From positions 2,220,769 to 2,284,768 of the forward strand of contig NZ_LR732469.1 of assembly GCF_902506425.1 (NCBI RefSeq): a DNA stretch of 64,000 nucleotides, read 5' to 3'. Below are positions 27,003 through 37,048 of the stretch, piece by piece. The position numbers and the translations under genes are program-made. The DNA comes from Novosphingobium sp. 9U (GTDB taxonomy: Bacteria; Pseudomonadota; Alphaproteobacteria; Sphingomonadales; Sphingomonadaceae). Numbering within the stretch: position 1 is the first letter of the stretch; each line of letters begins with the position of its first letter. The notes beneath the pieces were generated by a model, which was given only the letters and a program-made list of their open reading frames with translations, ran no database searches and had not been told where the DNA came from.

Positions 27003-29732
27003 ATGACCGAGCGGTTCGACCCCGCCACCGCCGACACGCGCTGGCAGCGTGTCTGGGACGAGCGCGCGTGCTTCGCCGCCGACGACGCCAGCCCCAAGCC
27101 TCGCTCGTACGTCCTGGAGATGTTTCCCTATCCCTCGGGGCGCATCCACATCGGGCATGTACGCAACTACACGATGGGTGATGTGCTGGCCCGCTACAAG
27201 CGGATGACCGGCCACGAAGTGCTCCACCCGATGGGCTGGGACGCCTTCGGCATGCCGGCCGAAAACGCGGCGATGGAGAAGGGCGTCCACCCGGGCGGCT
27301 GGACCCGCGAGAACATCGCCAACATGAAGGCGCAGCTGAAGCGCCTGGGTTTCGCGCTCGACTGGAGTCGCGAGCTGGCGACCTGCGAGCCCGAGTATTA
27401 TGGCCACGAGCAGGCGCTGTTCCTCGACTTGTACGACGCGGGGCTGGTCTATCGAAAGGAAAGCTCGGTTAACTGGGACCCGGTCGATCAGACCGTGGTC
27501 GCAAACGAGCAGGTGATCGACGGCCGTGGCTGGCGCTCGGGCGCACTGGTCGAGAAGCGCAAGCTCAGCCAGTGGTTTCTGAAGATCACCGACTTCGCCG
27601 AGGAGCTGCTCGAAGGCGTGCAGGGCCTCGAGAACTGGCCCGACAAGGTCAAGCTGATGCAGGAGAACTGGATCGGCAAGTCGCGCGGCCTGCAGTTCCG
27701 GTTTGCGCTCACTTCCCCCCTCCCCTTCAGGGTAGGGGCCGGGGGCGGGGGCTCTCAACCTGAAGCCTCACTCGGCGGCGAGAGCCCCCACCCCAACCCC
27801 TCCTCTGAAGGGGAGGGGCTCGCAGGCACCATCGAGGTCTACTCGACTCGCCCCGACACCATCTTCGGCGCCAGCTTCGTCGCCGTCGCGGCCGAGCACC
27901 CGGTGGCGCAGGCAGTCGCTGGGGGTTCGCCCGAGGCTCAGGCGTTCATCGAACTGTGCAAGCAGGGCGGCACCACTGCGGCCGAGCTGGAAACGGCCGA
28001 GAAGCTGGGCTTCGACACCGGCCTCAAGGTGCGCCATCCGTTCACCGGCGCCGACCTGCCGGTGTGGATCGCGAACTTCGTGCTGATGGACTACGGCACC
28101 GGCGCGGTCATGGGCGTGCCCGGCCACGACCAGCGCGACTACGAGTTCTCGACCAAGTACGGATTGCCGATCGTCCGCGTGGTCGCGGCCGATCCCGCGG
28201 AGGCCGATGCGCCGTTCAAGGGTGAGGCCGAGGCCGGCGACGGCGTGCTCGTCAACTCCGACTTCCTGACCGGCATGAGCGTCGCCGATGCTAAGGCCGC
28301 CGTCATCGCCCGCGCCGAGAGCGAAGGCTGGGGCGAGGGCAAGACCGTGTGGCGCCTGCGCGACTGGGGCGTCAGCCGCCAGCGTTATTGGGGCACGCCG
28401 ATCCCGTTCATCCACTGCGACGCGTGCGGCGTGGTGCCGGTCCCCAAGGACCAGCTGCCCGTCGTGCTGCCCGAGGACGTCGATTTCCAGACACCCGGCA
28501 ACCCGCTGGTGCGCCATCCCACCTGGAAGCACGTCGACTGCCCGAGCTGCAAAGGCCCGGCCACGCGTGAGACCGACACGCTCGACACCTTCGTCGATTC
28601 GTCGTGGTACTTCCTGCGCTTCGCCAGCCAGCCGGCCGACAAGCCGTTCGACCCTGAGGTCATCAAGCAATGGCTGCCGGTGGAGCAGTACATCGGCGGC
28701 ATCGAGCACGCGATCCTGCACTTGCTCTACGCCCGCTTCTGGACCCGCGCGCTCGCCCGGATCGGCAAGATCGAAGTCCAGGAGCCCTTCGCCAGCCTGT
28801 TCACGCAGGGCATGGTGACGCACGAGACCTACGCATCAGGCGTAAATTTCTTCGCCGCTGGCACCAGCTTTGTTCCGGAGCTCGTGGAGTTCCGCGAAGG
28901 CGTGCCTTTCTTGGTCGGCAATGACTTGGCGCTGGATGTTGAGCCGATCGAACCCGGAGCTATAAGCTTTTACGTTCCGCCGGACCGAGTTGAGAAGCGC
29001 GGCGGACAGGCCTACTTCGCTGGCACCGACTACCCGATAATTGTCGGGCGCGTCATCAAGATGTCGAAGTCGAAGAAGAACGTCGTCGACCCCGACGCGA
29101 TCGTCGCCACCTACGGCGCCGACGCGATCCGCTGGTTCATGCTCTCCGACAGCCCGCCAGAGCGCGACCTGCCGTGGTCGGAAGCCGGGATCGAAGGCTG
29201 CTGGCGCTTCGTCCAGCGGCTGTGGCGCCTCTTCGCGCAGCACGACGCGAGCGCCACCGGCGAAGACAAGGTGATCGACCGCAAGCGCGATCAGACCGTC
29301 GCGCTCGTCGCCCAGGACATCGAGGCACTGTCGTTCAACAAGGCCGTCGCCCGCATCTACGAGCTGACGAGCGTGGTCGAAAAGGCCGCGCCCTCGGCCA
29401 GCCGCTCCGCCGCGATCCGCACGCTGCTGCTGCTGGTCGCGCCGATGATGCCCCACCTGGCCGAGGAAGCTTGGAGCGCGATCGGTGACGATCTGGTCTC
29501 ACTCGCCCCTTGGCCGCCGGTCGACCCGGCACTGCTGGTCGAGGACGAGGTGACCATCGCCGTCCAGGTGAAGGGCAAGCTGCGCGACACGCTCACCGTG
29601 GCCAAGGGCACCTCCAAGGACCAGCTGGAGGCGCTTGCGCTCGCCAGCGACAAGGTGCAGCGTGCGCTCGACGGGGCCGAGATAAGGAAAGTCATCGTGG
29701 TGCCTGACCGCCTGGTCAACCTGGTCGCATGA
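27003..29732 (+). CDS. leuS: leucyl-tRNA synthetase
   Basis: 909 residues. Charges tRNA-Leu. HIGH-type motif in [18 protein letters not shown], zinc/editing domain ([22 protein letters not shown]), KMSKS motif in [15 protein letters not shown], and anticodon and C-terminal domains. Odd: residues about 237-273 ([13 protein letters not shown]...NPSSEGEG) are encoded by an in-frame palindromic repeat at the entry to the editing domain. Without it the length would be about 872, normal for the family. ATGA overlap with lptE. Confidence 0.97.
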   Translation: MTERFDPATADTRWQRVWDERACFAADDASPKPRSYVLEMFPYPSGRIHIGHVRNYTMGDVLARYKRMTGHEVLHPMGWDAFGMPAENAAMEKGVHPGGWTRENIANMKAQLKRLGFALDWSRELATCEPEYYGHEQALFLDLYDAGLVYRKESSVNWDPVDQTVVANEQVIDGRGWRSGALVEKRKLSQWFLKITDFAEELLEGVQGLENWPDKVKLMQENWIGKSRGLQFRFALTSPLPFRVGAGGGGSQPEASLGGESPHPNPSSEGEGLAGTIEVYSTRPDTIFGASFVAVAAEHPVAQAVAGGSPEAQAFIELCKQGGTTAAELETAEKLGFDTGLKVRHPFTGADLPVWIANFVLMDYGTGAVMGVPGHDQRDYEFSTKYGLPIVRVVAADPAEADAPFKGEAEAGDGVLVNSDFLTGMSVADAKAAVIARAESEGWGEGKTVWRLRDWGVSRQRYWGTPIPFIHCDACGVVPVPKDQLPVVLPEDVDFQTPGNPLVRHPTWKHVDCPSCKGPATRETDTLDTFVDSSWYFLRFASQPADKPFDPEVIKQWLPVEQYIGGIEHAILHLLYARFWTRALARIGKIEVQEPFASLFTQGMVTHETYASGVNFFAAGTSFVPELVEFREGVPFLVGNDLALDVEPIEPGAISFYVPPDRVEKRGGQAYFAGTDYPIIVGRVIKMSKSKKNVVDPDAIVATYGADAIRWFMLSDSPPERDLPWSEAGIEGCWRFVQRLWRLFAQHDASATGEDKVIDRKRDQTVALVAQDIEALSFNKAVARIYELTSVVEKAAPSASRSAAIRTLLLLVAPMMPHLAEEAWSAIGDDLVSLAPWPPVDPALLVEDEVTIAVQVKGKLRDTLTVAKGTSKDQLEALALASDKVQRALDGAEIRKVIVVPDRLVNLVA
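27712..27822. repeat. palindromic repeat inside leuS, in frame
   Basis: Left CCCCTCCCCTTCAGGGTAGGGG and right CCCCTCCTCTGAAGGGGAGGGG are inverted, as are GGGGGCTCTC and GAGAGCCCCC. The element adds about 37 codons without breaking the frame. Confidence 0.88.
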
Positions 29733-30229
29733 GGCTCCTCGCTGCCGCCTTGTGCGCGCTTTTGCTGTCCGGATGCGGGCTGCAGCCGATGTATGCGGGC
29801 GGCGGCAACGGCACCGTCGCGCGCGGTCTGGCAGGCATCCAGATCGCCGCCATCGAAGGGCGCGCCGGCTGGCTGGTGCGCAATGCCCTGAACGACAAGC
29901 TCGCCAGTGCGAACAATGAGGCGCCGCGCTATCGGCTCGACGTGCGGCTCGACGATCAGCTCGAAGCCTTCGGCCTGCTCAGCGACGATACCGTCAGCCG
30001 CGAGCGGCGCACCTTGCGCGCCCGCTACCAGCTGGTTGATCTCAGCGACAACGCCATCCTGCTCGACGCCACCGCCGGTTCGGATGCGGGCATCGACGTG
30101 ATCTCGTCCGACTACGCGACCGTGGCCGCCGAGCAGACCGCGCTGGAGAACCTTGCCAAGGACGTGGCCGACCGCATCGTCACCAACGTGGCGCTGCAGC
30201 TACGCAAGAGCCAGGCGCCGTCACGCTAA
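29729..30229 (+). CDS. lptE: LPS-assembly lipoprotein LptE
   Basis: 166 residues. Lipoprotein signal [22 protein letters not shown] (the GCGLQPMY start is an LptE hallmark), then the [11 protein letters not shown] and [14 protein letters not shown] strands of the DUF/LptE fold. It plugs LptD in the outer membrane. It lies between leuS (ATGA overlap) and holA, the conserved alphaproteobacterial order. Confidence 0.9.
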   Translation: MRLLAAALCALLLSGCGLQPMYAGGGNGTVARGLAGIQIAAIEGRAGWLVRNALNDKLASANNEAPRYRLDVRLDDQLEAFGLLSDDTVSRERRTLRARYQLVDLSDNAILLDATAGSDAGIDVISSDYATVAAEQTALENLAKDVADRIVTNVALQLRKSQAPSR

Positions 30230-30253
30230 GCGTCTCGCCGAGGTGATCTGGCC

Positions 30254-31297
30254 ATGAAGGCGACTCAGAAGGACTTCGCGAGCCTGGCGCCCAAGGCGGC
30301 GTCGTCCGCGCGCGTGTTCTTCTTCTGCGGGCCGGATGAGGCCGGCGCTGCCGATGCCGCAGCCCGGATCGTCTCGCTGCTGCCCGATCCGGGCGAGCGG
30401 ATCGAGTTCTCCGGCGCCGAACTGCGCCGCGATCCCGTCCGCCTGGGGGACGAGGCTCGCTCCACCTCGTTGTTCGGCGGCACGCGCCACATCTGGATCC
30501 GCGCCGCCGGCGACGATGCGCACGATGCCGTTGCCAACCTGATCGAGGGCGACGTGGATCCCTGCCCGGTGCTGATCGTGGCCACTGGCGCCTCGGACAA
30601 GTCCCGCACGGCGAAGTTGCTGGCCGTCAGGCCCGATGCGCTGGTCGCGATGTTCCATCCGCCCGATCTCGGCTCCGTGACCGCCAGCGTGCGCAACCAG
30701 GCCGGCGCAGCAGGCTTGCGCCTCACCAGCGAACTTGCCGAGCGAATCGCCCGCGGCGCCGGTCTCGACACGCGGCTGGTCCGTTCCGAGATCGGCAAGC
30801 TGGCGCTCTATTGCGACGCCAGCCCGGGAAGCCCGCGCACCGTCACCCAGGACGATCTCGACGCAATCGGCGCGCAGACTTCGGACGACGATTTCGCGCC
30901 GATCGTCGATGCGGTGATGGGCGGAAAGCGCGAGCGGCTCGGTCCGGAGCTGGCGCGCATGCGGGCGATGCAGATCTCGCCGGTCGGCTTGCTGCTGGCG
31001 ATCGAGCGCCGCGTGGCGCAACTCGCCGCATTGTCCGCCCGGATGGGGCCAGGCCAGAACCTCGCGCAGTTCCTGGACGCTGAGGCGAACGCGCGGCGAA
31101 TCTTCTGGCGCGACAAGGCCGTGCTGGGCGACCAGCTCCGCGCTTGGCGAGGGCCCAGACTCGAGCGCCTGGTGCAACGCATCCTGACCCTTCACCAGAC
31201 CATGCTGGGCAACAGTGCGGACAGCGAACTGCTGTTGGCTCAAGAGCTTGCGACGATCGCCCGGCTCGCCGGTTCCGAATTGGCACGCAAACGATAA
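30254..31297 (+). CDS. holA: DNA polymerase III subunit delta
   Basis: 347 residues. Clamp-loader subunit. The N-terminal SSARVFFFCGPDEAGAADAAARI and ERIEFSGAELRRDPVRLGDEARSTSLFGGTRHIWI fit the HolA nucleotide-binding-like domain, followed by the helical collar domain (DDFAPIVDAVMGGKRERLGPELARMRAMQISPVGLLLAIERR). Length agrees. Follows lptE as usual. Confidence 0.93.
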   Translation: MKATQKDFASLAPKAASSARVFFFCGPDEAGAADAAARIVSLLPDPGERIEFSGAELRRDPVRLGDEARSTSLFGGTRHIWIRAAGDDAHDAVANLIEGDVDPCPVLIVATGASDKSRTAKLLAVRPDALVAMFHPPDLGSVTASVRNQAGAAGLRLTSELAERIARGAGLDTRLVRSEIGKLALYCDASPGSPRTVTQDDLDAIGAQTSDDDFAPIVDAVMGGKRERLGPELARMRAMQISPVGLLLAIERRVAQLAALSARMGPGQNLAQFLDAEANARRIFWRDKAVLGDQLRAWRGPRLERLVQRILTLHQTMLGNSADSELLLAQELATIARLAGSELARKR

Positions 31298-31316
31298 GGC
31301 GGCCACACGCAAAGCA

Positions 31317-31360
31317 TTGCGCAAGAAAAGTTACGGGATTATACCTGTTGCACTGCAGCA
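31317..31360 (+). promoter_or_regulatory. sugar-transferase promoter with TGC-N3-GCA operator-like site
   Basis: TTGCGC (31317-31322), 17 bases, TATACC (31340-31345), then TGTTGCACTGCAGCA (31346-31360). Same layout as the galU promoter. The region TTGCGCAAGAAAAGTTACGG is also similar to TTGCGCAAAAGGTTACGG at 45482, before kdsA. Confidence 0.6.
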
Positions 31361-31392
31361 TTGGCAGTGTCGATGTGGCCGAATGGGAAAAC

Positions 31393-32838
31393 ATGACGGC
31401 GCTGCGGGGTGAAACCGGTTCAGGGAGCCAACAGCGAATGAATGCACCGTTCGCAGTGCGCCCGCTAGCGGGCACCGAAGCCGTCGCCGAAGAACTGGTC
31501 GTCGCCCCCTCGCTCGAGCGGCGAAGACTGCAGTGCTACCTTGCGCTGATGGTCGGCGACATCGTCTCGATCTTCGCCGGCTTCGGCCTTGCAGGGTACT
31601 TGTTCTCAGGGTGGGACGGGCTGTCGGACGCGCTGGTGCAGAGCGAACTGCTGCTGCCGGTGTTCCTGACGATCGCGCTCTACAATGGCTCGTACTCGGT
31701 TGCCGCCTTGCGCGACTCGTGGATCGGCATCTTCCGCTCGCAGGCGGCCTTGCTGCTTTCGGTGGCAGCGGTGGTCTTCATCGCCTTTTTCGCCAAGGCC
31801 TCGTCCGACTTCTCACGCCTGGGCTTCAGCAGCGGCACCATCTGCACCATCTTGCTCCTGCTATGGATGCGGCTGCAGATGCGCAGCTTCACGCAAGCTC
31901 GCTGCGGGGCGAACCCGTACAACGAACTTGTGATCGACGATGGCGGACCGCGCGTCGACATCCCCGGCGCGATCCGTGTGTCGGCCAGCGCAATGGGCCT
32001 CAAGCCCAACCTCAACGATCCGCACATGCTCGATCGCATCGGCCTGGCGCTGCGCAACATCGACCGCGTGATTGTCAGCTGCCCGGCTGCGCGCCGTGCC
32101 GACTGGGCGATGATGCTGAAGGGTGCCAACGTCGACGGCGAAGTGCTCGACGACGAAGTCGCGCGACTCGGCGCGCAAGGCGCGCGCGTCCACAGCGGGC
32201 ACGGGTTGCTGCTGGTCTCGGCCGGCCCGCTGGGCCTACGAGACCGCATCATCAAGCGTCTGCTCGACATGGCGTTCGCCGGCACCGCGATCCTGCTGCT
32301 CTCGCCGCTCCTGGTGGCGGTCGCCGCCGCGATCAAGCTGCAGGACCGGGGCCCCGTGTTCTTCGTGCAGCGCCGCATGGGCCGCGGCAATCGCTTCTTC
32401 AACATGTACAAGTTCCGTTCGATGACGGTGGCGCTGTGCGACAGCGAGGGCAACGTCTCGGCCTCAAAGGACGACCAACGGATCACCCGCGTGGGCAAGT
32501 TCATCCGCGGCACCTCGATCGACGAACTGCCGCAGCTGTTCAACGTGCTGCTGGGCGACATGAGCCTCGTCGGCCCTCGCCCGCACGCGATCGGCTCGCA
32601 GGCCGGCACCAAGCTTTTCTGGGAAATCGATTTGCGCTACTGGCAGCGCCACAGCCTGAAGCCGGGCCTCAGCGGTCTGGCGCAAGTGCGCGGCTTCCGC
32701 GGCGCGACGGAGAAGGAGACGGACCTGACCGACCGCCTCCAGTCCGACCTCGAGTACCTCGAGGGCTGGACGATCATGCGCGACATCAAGATCATCTTCC
32801 TGACCTTGCGCGTCCTGGTCCACGATCGGGCGTTCTGA
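31393..32838 (+). CDS. polyprenyl-phosphate hexose-1-phosphate transferase (exopolysaccharide initiation)
   Basis: 481 residues: four or five hydrophobic segments in the N-terminal half, a CoA-binding-like middle, and the C-terminal bacterial sugar transferase domain (DRIIKRLLDMAFAGTAILLL, PVFFVQRRMGRGNRFFNMYKFRSM, RGTSIDELPQLFNVLLGDMSLVGPRP, KPGLSGLAQVRGF). This is the WbaP/GumD/ExoY type that loads the first sugar phosphate onto undecaprenyl phosphate. The ATG at 31393 has GGGAAAA upstream; one at 31438 is an alternative. No other polymer genes are adjacent, so it may serve a remote cluster. Confidence 0.92.
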   Translation: MTALRGETGSGSQQRMNAPFAVRPLAGTEAVAEELVVAPSLERRRLQCYLALMVGDIVSIFAGFGLAGYLFSGWDGLSDALVQSELLLPVFLTIALYNGSYSVAALRDSWIGIFRSQAALLLSVAAVVFIAFFAKASSDFSRLGFSSGTICTILLLLWMRLQMRSFTQARCGANPYNELVIDDGGPRVDIPGAIRVSASAMGLKPNLNDPHMLDRIGLALRNIDRVIVSCPAARRADWAMMLKGANVDGEVLDDEVARLGAQGARVHSGHGLLLVSAGPLGLRDRIIKRLLDMAFAGTAILLLSPLLVAVAAAIKLQDRGPVFFVQRRMGRGNRFFNMYKFRSMTVALCDSEGNVSASKDDQRITRVGKFIRGTSIDELPQLFNVLLGDMSLVGPRPHAIGSQAGTKLFWEIDLRYWQRHSLKPGLSGLAQVRGFRGATEKETDLTDRLQSDLEYLEGWTIMRDIKIIFLTLRVLVHDRAF

Positions 32839-32847
32839 GGCTCCCTG

Positions 32848-32872
32848 ATCCTCTCTCCGGCGGGGAGAGGAT
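32848..32872. terminator. hairpin between convergent genes
   Basis: ATCCTCTC (32848) and GAGAGGAT form a stem around TCCGGCGGG. Same arm as the repeat at 19889. It lies 10 bases after the sugar-transferase stop and 8 before the lptA stop, so it could serve both, though there is no T run. Confidence 0.5.
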
Positions 32873-32879
32873 ATGCTGC

Positions 32880-33380
32880 CTACTGCTTCTTGGGAACGCT
32901 GAAGGTGCCCGTCACCCGGCCTTCGGCCGAGGACACCCCGCTGTTGAGGTCCACCACGAAGCGGTTGCCGTGCAGGGTATCGCCGCCGCCGCGCTTCAGC
33001 GAGGCGTTGCCGACCATCGTGATCACTCGGCGGTTGAAGTCGTAGATACCGACATCGCCCGTCGCGATTTCATCGTTGCGGGTGACGGTCACGCCGCCGG
33101 TCGCAGTGATGCGCTGGATCTGCATCGAGCCCTGGTTGGTGAAATCGACCACCGTGCGAGCCGCGCGCAGGCGCAGCTCGGCCTGTTTGACGTCGACGTT
33201 GCCCGACAGGACGACGCGGTTCTGCTTGTCCTGCAGCTCGATCCGATCGGCGGCGTAATCCACCGGCGCATTGCTGTTGTGGCCCGAAATCGCCTGCGCA
33301 CCCAGCTGCTGCGCGCCAACGATGCCAAGGCTCGCGACGGCACCGGCCAGGATCGCGCTGCGGAGGCGGTTGCGCGTCAT
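32880..33380 (-). CDS. lptA: LptA, periplasmic lipopolysaccharide-bridge protein
   Basis: 166 residues: signal peptide (SAILAGAVASLGIVGAQQLGAQA), then the OstA/LptA domain (PVDYAADRIELQDKQNRVVLSGNVDVKQAELRLRAARTVVDF; VTRNDEIATGDVGIYDFNRRVITMVGNASL). It links LptC to LptD in the periplasm. The ATG overlaps the lptC stop by 4 bases. lptB, often next, is not present here. Confidence 0.93.
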   Translation of the reverse strand: MTRNRLRSAILAGAVASLGIVGAQQLGAQAISGHNSNAPVDYAADRIELQDKQNRVVLSGNVDVKQAELRLRAARTVVDFTNQGSMQIQRITATGGVTVTRNDEIATGDVGIYDFNRRVITMVGNASLKRGGGDTLHGNRFVVDLNSGVSSAEGRVTGTFSVPKKQ

Positions 33381-34024
33381 TTCGGGATCCTCAGCTTGCC
33401 GGGCGTCATGCGTAACCGGGCGTTACCTTCGAGCTTCACGGTGCGGTCTTCCAGGTTCGCCTCGATCCGGTCGGCCCGAAAGGTGCCGGTCGGGACCGAT
33501 CCCGAGACGCCGCCCGCCCCCACCGCGTTCTGCGACTTGATGTCGACCGCGACGTTGTTGGTCTGCATCCGGTAGCCGTCCGCAGCGGTGAAATCCACCG
33601 GTCCATCGACGGCGATCTTCTCGGTGTTGTAATTGTAGGCGCCGGTCGGCGCGCGGATCTCGGCCGGACCGTCGTTCAGCTTGAGCCGGGCGATCAGGTC
33701 GTTCAGCCGTACCACCGGCACTGCGGCCGTCTGCTGCACGGCGCTGCCGGCGGTGAGCACGAAAGGCCGGCCCTTGTTGTCGGCGCCTTTGTAGGCTGCG
33801 TCGGCGACTTGCACGCGCTCGTTGGTGATCGCCACCTTGTTGCGGTCGAGCAGGAAGCTGATCTCGCCGCGGGGGCTGAGCGGTACCAGGATCATCACGG
33901 CCGCCATCAGGCCGATGCCGGCCGGCAGGGCCTTGCCCAGGAAGCCGACCATGCGGTCGTGCGATCCGCCGGGCGCCGCGAACTGGCGCCGGCGGTTGCG
34001 GACCTGGGTGGCTTGGAGCGACAT
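33377..34024 (-). CDS. lptC: LptC, inner-membrane lipopolysaccharide export protein
   Basis: 215 residues. A single N-terminal membrane anchor (FLGKALPAGIGLMAAVMILVPL) after a basic stretch, then the LptC/DUF1239 beta-jellyroll (EISFLLDRNKVAITNERVQVADAAYKGADNKGRPF). Receives the lipid from LptB2FG and passes it to LptA. Sits between RNase D and lptA with tight spacing (9 bp and 4-bp overlap), a sphingomonad arrangement. Confidence 0.92.
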   Translation of the reverse strand: MSLQATQVRNRRRQFAAPGGSHDRMVGFLGKALPAGIGLMAAVMILVPLSPRGEISFLLDRNKVAITNERVQVADAAYKGADNKGRPFVLTAGSAVQQTAAVPVVRLNDLIARLKLNDGPAEIRAPTGAYNYNTEKIAVDGPVDFTAADGYRMQTNNVAVDIKSQNAVGAGGVSGSVPTGTFRADRIEANLEDRTVKLEGNARLRMTPGKLRIPK

Positions 34025-34033
34025 GGGATTGGC

Positions 34034-34657
34034 TCAGGCCGCTTCGTGGCTGAAGATGTCGTGTTCGGGCCAGCCGGCCAGGTCGAGCCGGGCACGGTGG
34101 GGCAGGAAGTCGAAGCAGGCCTGCGCCAGCTCGGTCCGGCCCTCGCGCGCTAGGCGCTCGACGAAGATGTCGCGCATGGCGTGCAGGTAGCGCACGTCGC
34201 TTGCGGCATATTCGCGCTGTGGTTCCGATAGTTCGCCCGCGCCCCAGTCGCTCGACTGCTGCTGTTTGGAGATCTCCTTGCCCAGCAGCTCGCGCACGAT
34301 GTCCTTGAGGCCATGCCGGTCGGTGTAGGTGCGCGTCAGCTTGCTGGCGATCTTGGTGCAGAACACCGGCGCTGCCGTGGTACCCATGTAGTGCTCGATC
34401 GCGGCCAGGTCGAAGCGCGCGAAGTGGTAAAGCTTCAGGCGCTCCGGATCGCCCAGCACCGCGCGCAGGTTCGGCGCGGCATAGTCGCTGCCGACACGGA
34501 AGCGCACCAGGTGCTCGTCCCCTCCGCCGTCGGAGATCTGGACCAGGCACAAACGGTCGCGCGGGGTGATAAGCCCCATCGTTTCGGTATCGACGGCAAC
34601 CGGGCCCGGCGCCAGGACGCCTTCGGGAAGATCTTCTTCGTGGAGATGGACAGCCAT
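34034..34657 (-). CDS. RNase D-like 3'-5' exonuclease
   Basis: 207 residues. DEDD exonuclease: Exo I VAVDTETMGL, Exo II LKLYHFARFDLAAIEHYMG, Exo III QREYAASDVRYLHAMRD (DEDDy). It is only the catalytic domain, lacking the HRDC domains of full RNase D; such short forms are common in alphaproteobacteria. First gene of the lptC-lptA unit. The ATG is divergent from ung. Confidence 0.9.
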   Translation of the reverse strand: MAVHLHEEDLPEGVLAPGPVAVDTETMGLITPRDRLCLVQISDGGGDEHLVRFRVGSDYAAPNLRAVLGDPERLKLYHFARFDLAAIEHYMGTTAAPVFCTKIASKLTRTYTDRHGLKDIVRELLGKEISKQQQSSDWGAGELSEPQREYAASDVRYLHAMRDIFVERLAREGRTELAQACFDFLPHRARLDLAGWPEHDIFSHEAA

Positions 34658-34710
34658 AAGCCTGGGATGCTTAAGGCTTGGCCCAAGCTTTCGCAATGGG
34701 CGCATCGGCC

Positions 34711-35403
34711 ATGACCACCCACGATTCCGCCCGCTTGCTGCCTGACAGCTGGCGCAGAGCGCTGCAGCCGGTCCTCGAGCGGCCTGAGACGCAGGCGCTG
34801 CTGGCTCTCCTCGATGCCGAGGAAGCGGCCGGCAAACGCATCTACCCACCACGCGAAAGCCGGCTGCGGGCCTTCACGCTGACGCCGCTCGATGCGGTCA
34901 AGGTCGTGATCCTCGGGCAGGACCCCTATCACGGCGCCGGACAGGCCCATGGCCTCGCGTTTTCGGTGCCTGACGGGGTAAAGGTGCCGCCTTCGCTGCG
35001 CAACATCCGCAAGGAGATCGCGGCGGATCTGGGTCTCGCAGTACCGGCTGGCGGCAATCTCGAGCATTGGGCCGAGCAAGGCGTGCTGCTGTTGAACACC
35101 TCCCTCTCCGTTGAGGAGGGCAAGGCGGGCTCGCACGCCAAGCGCGGCTGGGAGGCTGTTACGGACGCGGCTGTTGCGGCTGTTGCGGCTCAGGCTCAGC
35201 CTTGCGTATTCATGCTGTGGGGTGCCCATGCGCAGAAGAAGGCCGAGCAGGTCGACGGTCGGGCGCAAGGTCCGCACCTGGTGCTGACCGCGCCGCACCC
35301 CAGTCCACTATCGGCGTGGACTGGGTTCTTCGGCTCGCGCCATTTCAGCCGGGCGAACACGTTTCTTCAAGCGAACGGGCGTGGGGCGATCGATTGGAGC
35401 TAA
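34711..35403 (+). CDS. ung: uracil-DNA glycosylase
   Basis: 230 residues, family 1. Removes uracil from DNA. Catalytic water-activating loop GQDPYHG, Phe/Asn segment with LLLNTSLSVEEGKAG, and the Leu intercalation loop APHPSPLSAW. LPDSWRRALQPVL near the start fits the expected N terminus, so I chose the ATG at 34711; ATG 34696 is possible. Divergent from the RNase D gene. Confidence 0.95.
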   Translation: MTTHDSARLLPDSWRRALQPVLERPETQALLALLDAEEAAGKRIYPPRESRLRAFTLTPLDAVKVVILGQDPYHGAGQAHGLAFSVPDGVKVPPSLRNIRKEIAADLGLAVPAGGNLEHWAEQGVLLLNTSLSVEEGKAGSHAKRGWEAVTDAAVAAVAAQAQPCVFMLWGAHAQKKAEQVDGRAQGPHLVLTAPHPSPLSAWTGFFGSRHFSRANTFLQANGRGAIDWS

Positions 35404-35546
35404 GCCGCCGCGTTGGCGTGCTTCGACAAGCTCAGCACAGGCGCTGTGCTGAAACCTGTAAAAGGCGAGGTTATCCAGTATCAATGCTTAGGCTCAGTTG
35501 CTGGACGAGAAGACCGAGCGATCGCAGCCTGCATTACGCTAATGCG

Positions 35547-36818
35547 CTACTCGGGCAGCAGTGCACGCCCCTCCAAGCGCGCCACCGCGTGCCGGACGAC
35601 CTTGTCGAGCGCTTCGTTCGAGAAGAAACCGCCAGGGATAAGGCACCGGTCCACCAGGACCCGGCGCAAGGCAGCGAAGGTTTCGGGGTCGGGCCGGGCC
35701 GGGCTTGTCCAAAAGGCATCTAGGCCATTCTGGAAGGTGACGTCGGCAATATCGTAAACGGCGTGGCCCAGGGCGACAACGGGCACGCCTTCCGCCAGGG
35801 CGAGGGTTCCGCTAGTGCTGTTGATGGTTACCATCCCCAGCGCGCGGCGGGTGACCGGCACGATGTCCCCAGCAGGCAGGTAGTCGACCCGATCGGCGAC
35901 ACCCGCTTGCGCCGCGATGTCGGTGGTTTCCTGGGACCAGTCGCGCACGCCGTTGTCCAGCGGATGCTCTTTAACCACCAGGCGGGTATGCGCGGGGGCA
36001 TGGGCGGCAAACGAGCCGATCACTAGCTTCAGCGCATCGGCAATCCCTGCGAACGGCGAGTGCAGGCGGATCTGCGCGTCGGAGTCGAGTTGCAGCGGGA
36101 AGATGAAATAGGTCGCGTCCCTATCTCGCAGACGCTCCAGCAGCATATCGCTGCGCCGCTGGTCGTCCTTGCGCCGGCGCAGCTTGCGAGCCCAGCCCAT
36201 CCCTTCGATCAAAGGATGCCACGGCCGGTGGTTGGTCCAGTGCGGGTAGTGCCAGCGGGTGAAAACGTCCGCGGCGTTGTACAGCAGGCCCTCGATCGCG
36301 CGACGGCGGAAGGAGGAAGGAACTTGCGCGTGCGGCGGCACCGGGGGAAGGGCGGCCGCGGTTTCGCGGTACCATACCGGATCGCGCGGCAGCGAGGAGT
36401 GGCCGTTCACGCCGCCCAGCTCCAGCGTCACCCAGTCAGGCCGGATATAGCCTTCCTCGAACACGTGGACCAGCACGCCCATGTCGCGGCAGAGGCGGAT
36501 GGCGGGCATGTGATGGTCCCGGCAGTCACCGAACAAGGTGACGTCAGTAACGCCATGCTGGCGGATCACCCCTTCCAGCCAGGCGGGCCATTCCTCTAGC
36601 GAACCGCGATAGTCGATGCCGCCGGGCAGGCGCCAGAACAGCCGGTCGCCGCCGTTGAAGTTGATCTTGTGGACATCGTGCCCGGCCCGGATCAGCTCCT
36701 GGCCAAGGCGCCGGAAAAGCGGCCCCATCAATCCTTGCAGCAGCAGTATCGATTTGCGGCCTCGATCGACATGGGGGCTGGAGGCGGGGCGGGGGGCACT
36801 CTGAAGGTGCTCTGACAT
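35547..36818 (-). CDS. kpsS: KpsS-type capsule polysaccharide Kdo transferase
   Basis: 423 residues. The start RKSILLLQGLMGPLFRRLGQELIRAGHDVHKINFNGGD and LFGDCRDHHMPAIRLCRDMGVLVHVFEEGYIRPDWVTLE are typical of KpsS/LipB. KpsS adds the first Kdo of the poly-Kdo linker to a lipid acceptor of ABC-exported capsules, at the inner face of the membrane. I chose the ATG giving MSEHLQ; the frame extends to a TTG at 36917 without good support. The export genes kpsMTED are not in the window. Confidence 0.9.
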   Translation of the reverse strand: MSEHLQSAPRPASSPHVDRGRKSILLLQGLMGPLFRRLGQELIRAGHDVHKINFNGGDRLFWRLPGGIDYRGSLEEWPAWLEGVIRQHGVTDVTLFGDCRDHHMPAIRLCRDMGVLVHVFEEGYIRPDWVTLELGGVNGHSSLPRDPVWYRETAAALPPVPPHAQVPSSFRRRAIEGLLYNAADVFTRWHYPHWTNHRPWHPLIEGMGWARKLRRRKDDQRRSDMLLERLRDRDATYFIFPLQLDSDAQIRLHSPFAGIADALKLVIGSFAAHAPAHTRLVVKEHPLDNGVRDWSQETTDIAAQAGVADRVDYLPAGDIVPVTRRALGMVTINSTSGTLALAEGVPVVALGHAVYDIADVTFQNGLDAFWTSPARPDPETFAALRRVLVDRCLIPGGFFSNEALDKVVRHAVARLEGRALLPE

Positions 36819-37048
36819 GAAGACGGTTTTTCTGTTCCGGAACAATGGCGGCCAAGGGACAAGCGGCCGATAGAGTGTGGTTTCCTTGTCGATAACGCTC
36901 GCGCGCCGGGGCGACAAGCCCGTGCTAATCCGCTTCCCCTGAACACGGACTGTGCTGCTGGTGACAGTCCGTGCCTTGGCCGTTATGGCCCTGCGTCCGC
37001 CCGATCACGAGCACGTGCCGGCGCCGAGGAAGTGCCAGGGAAGAATAA

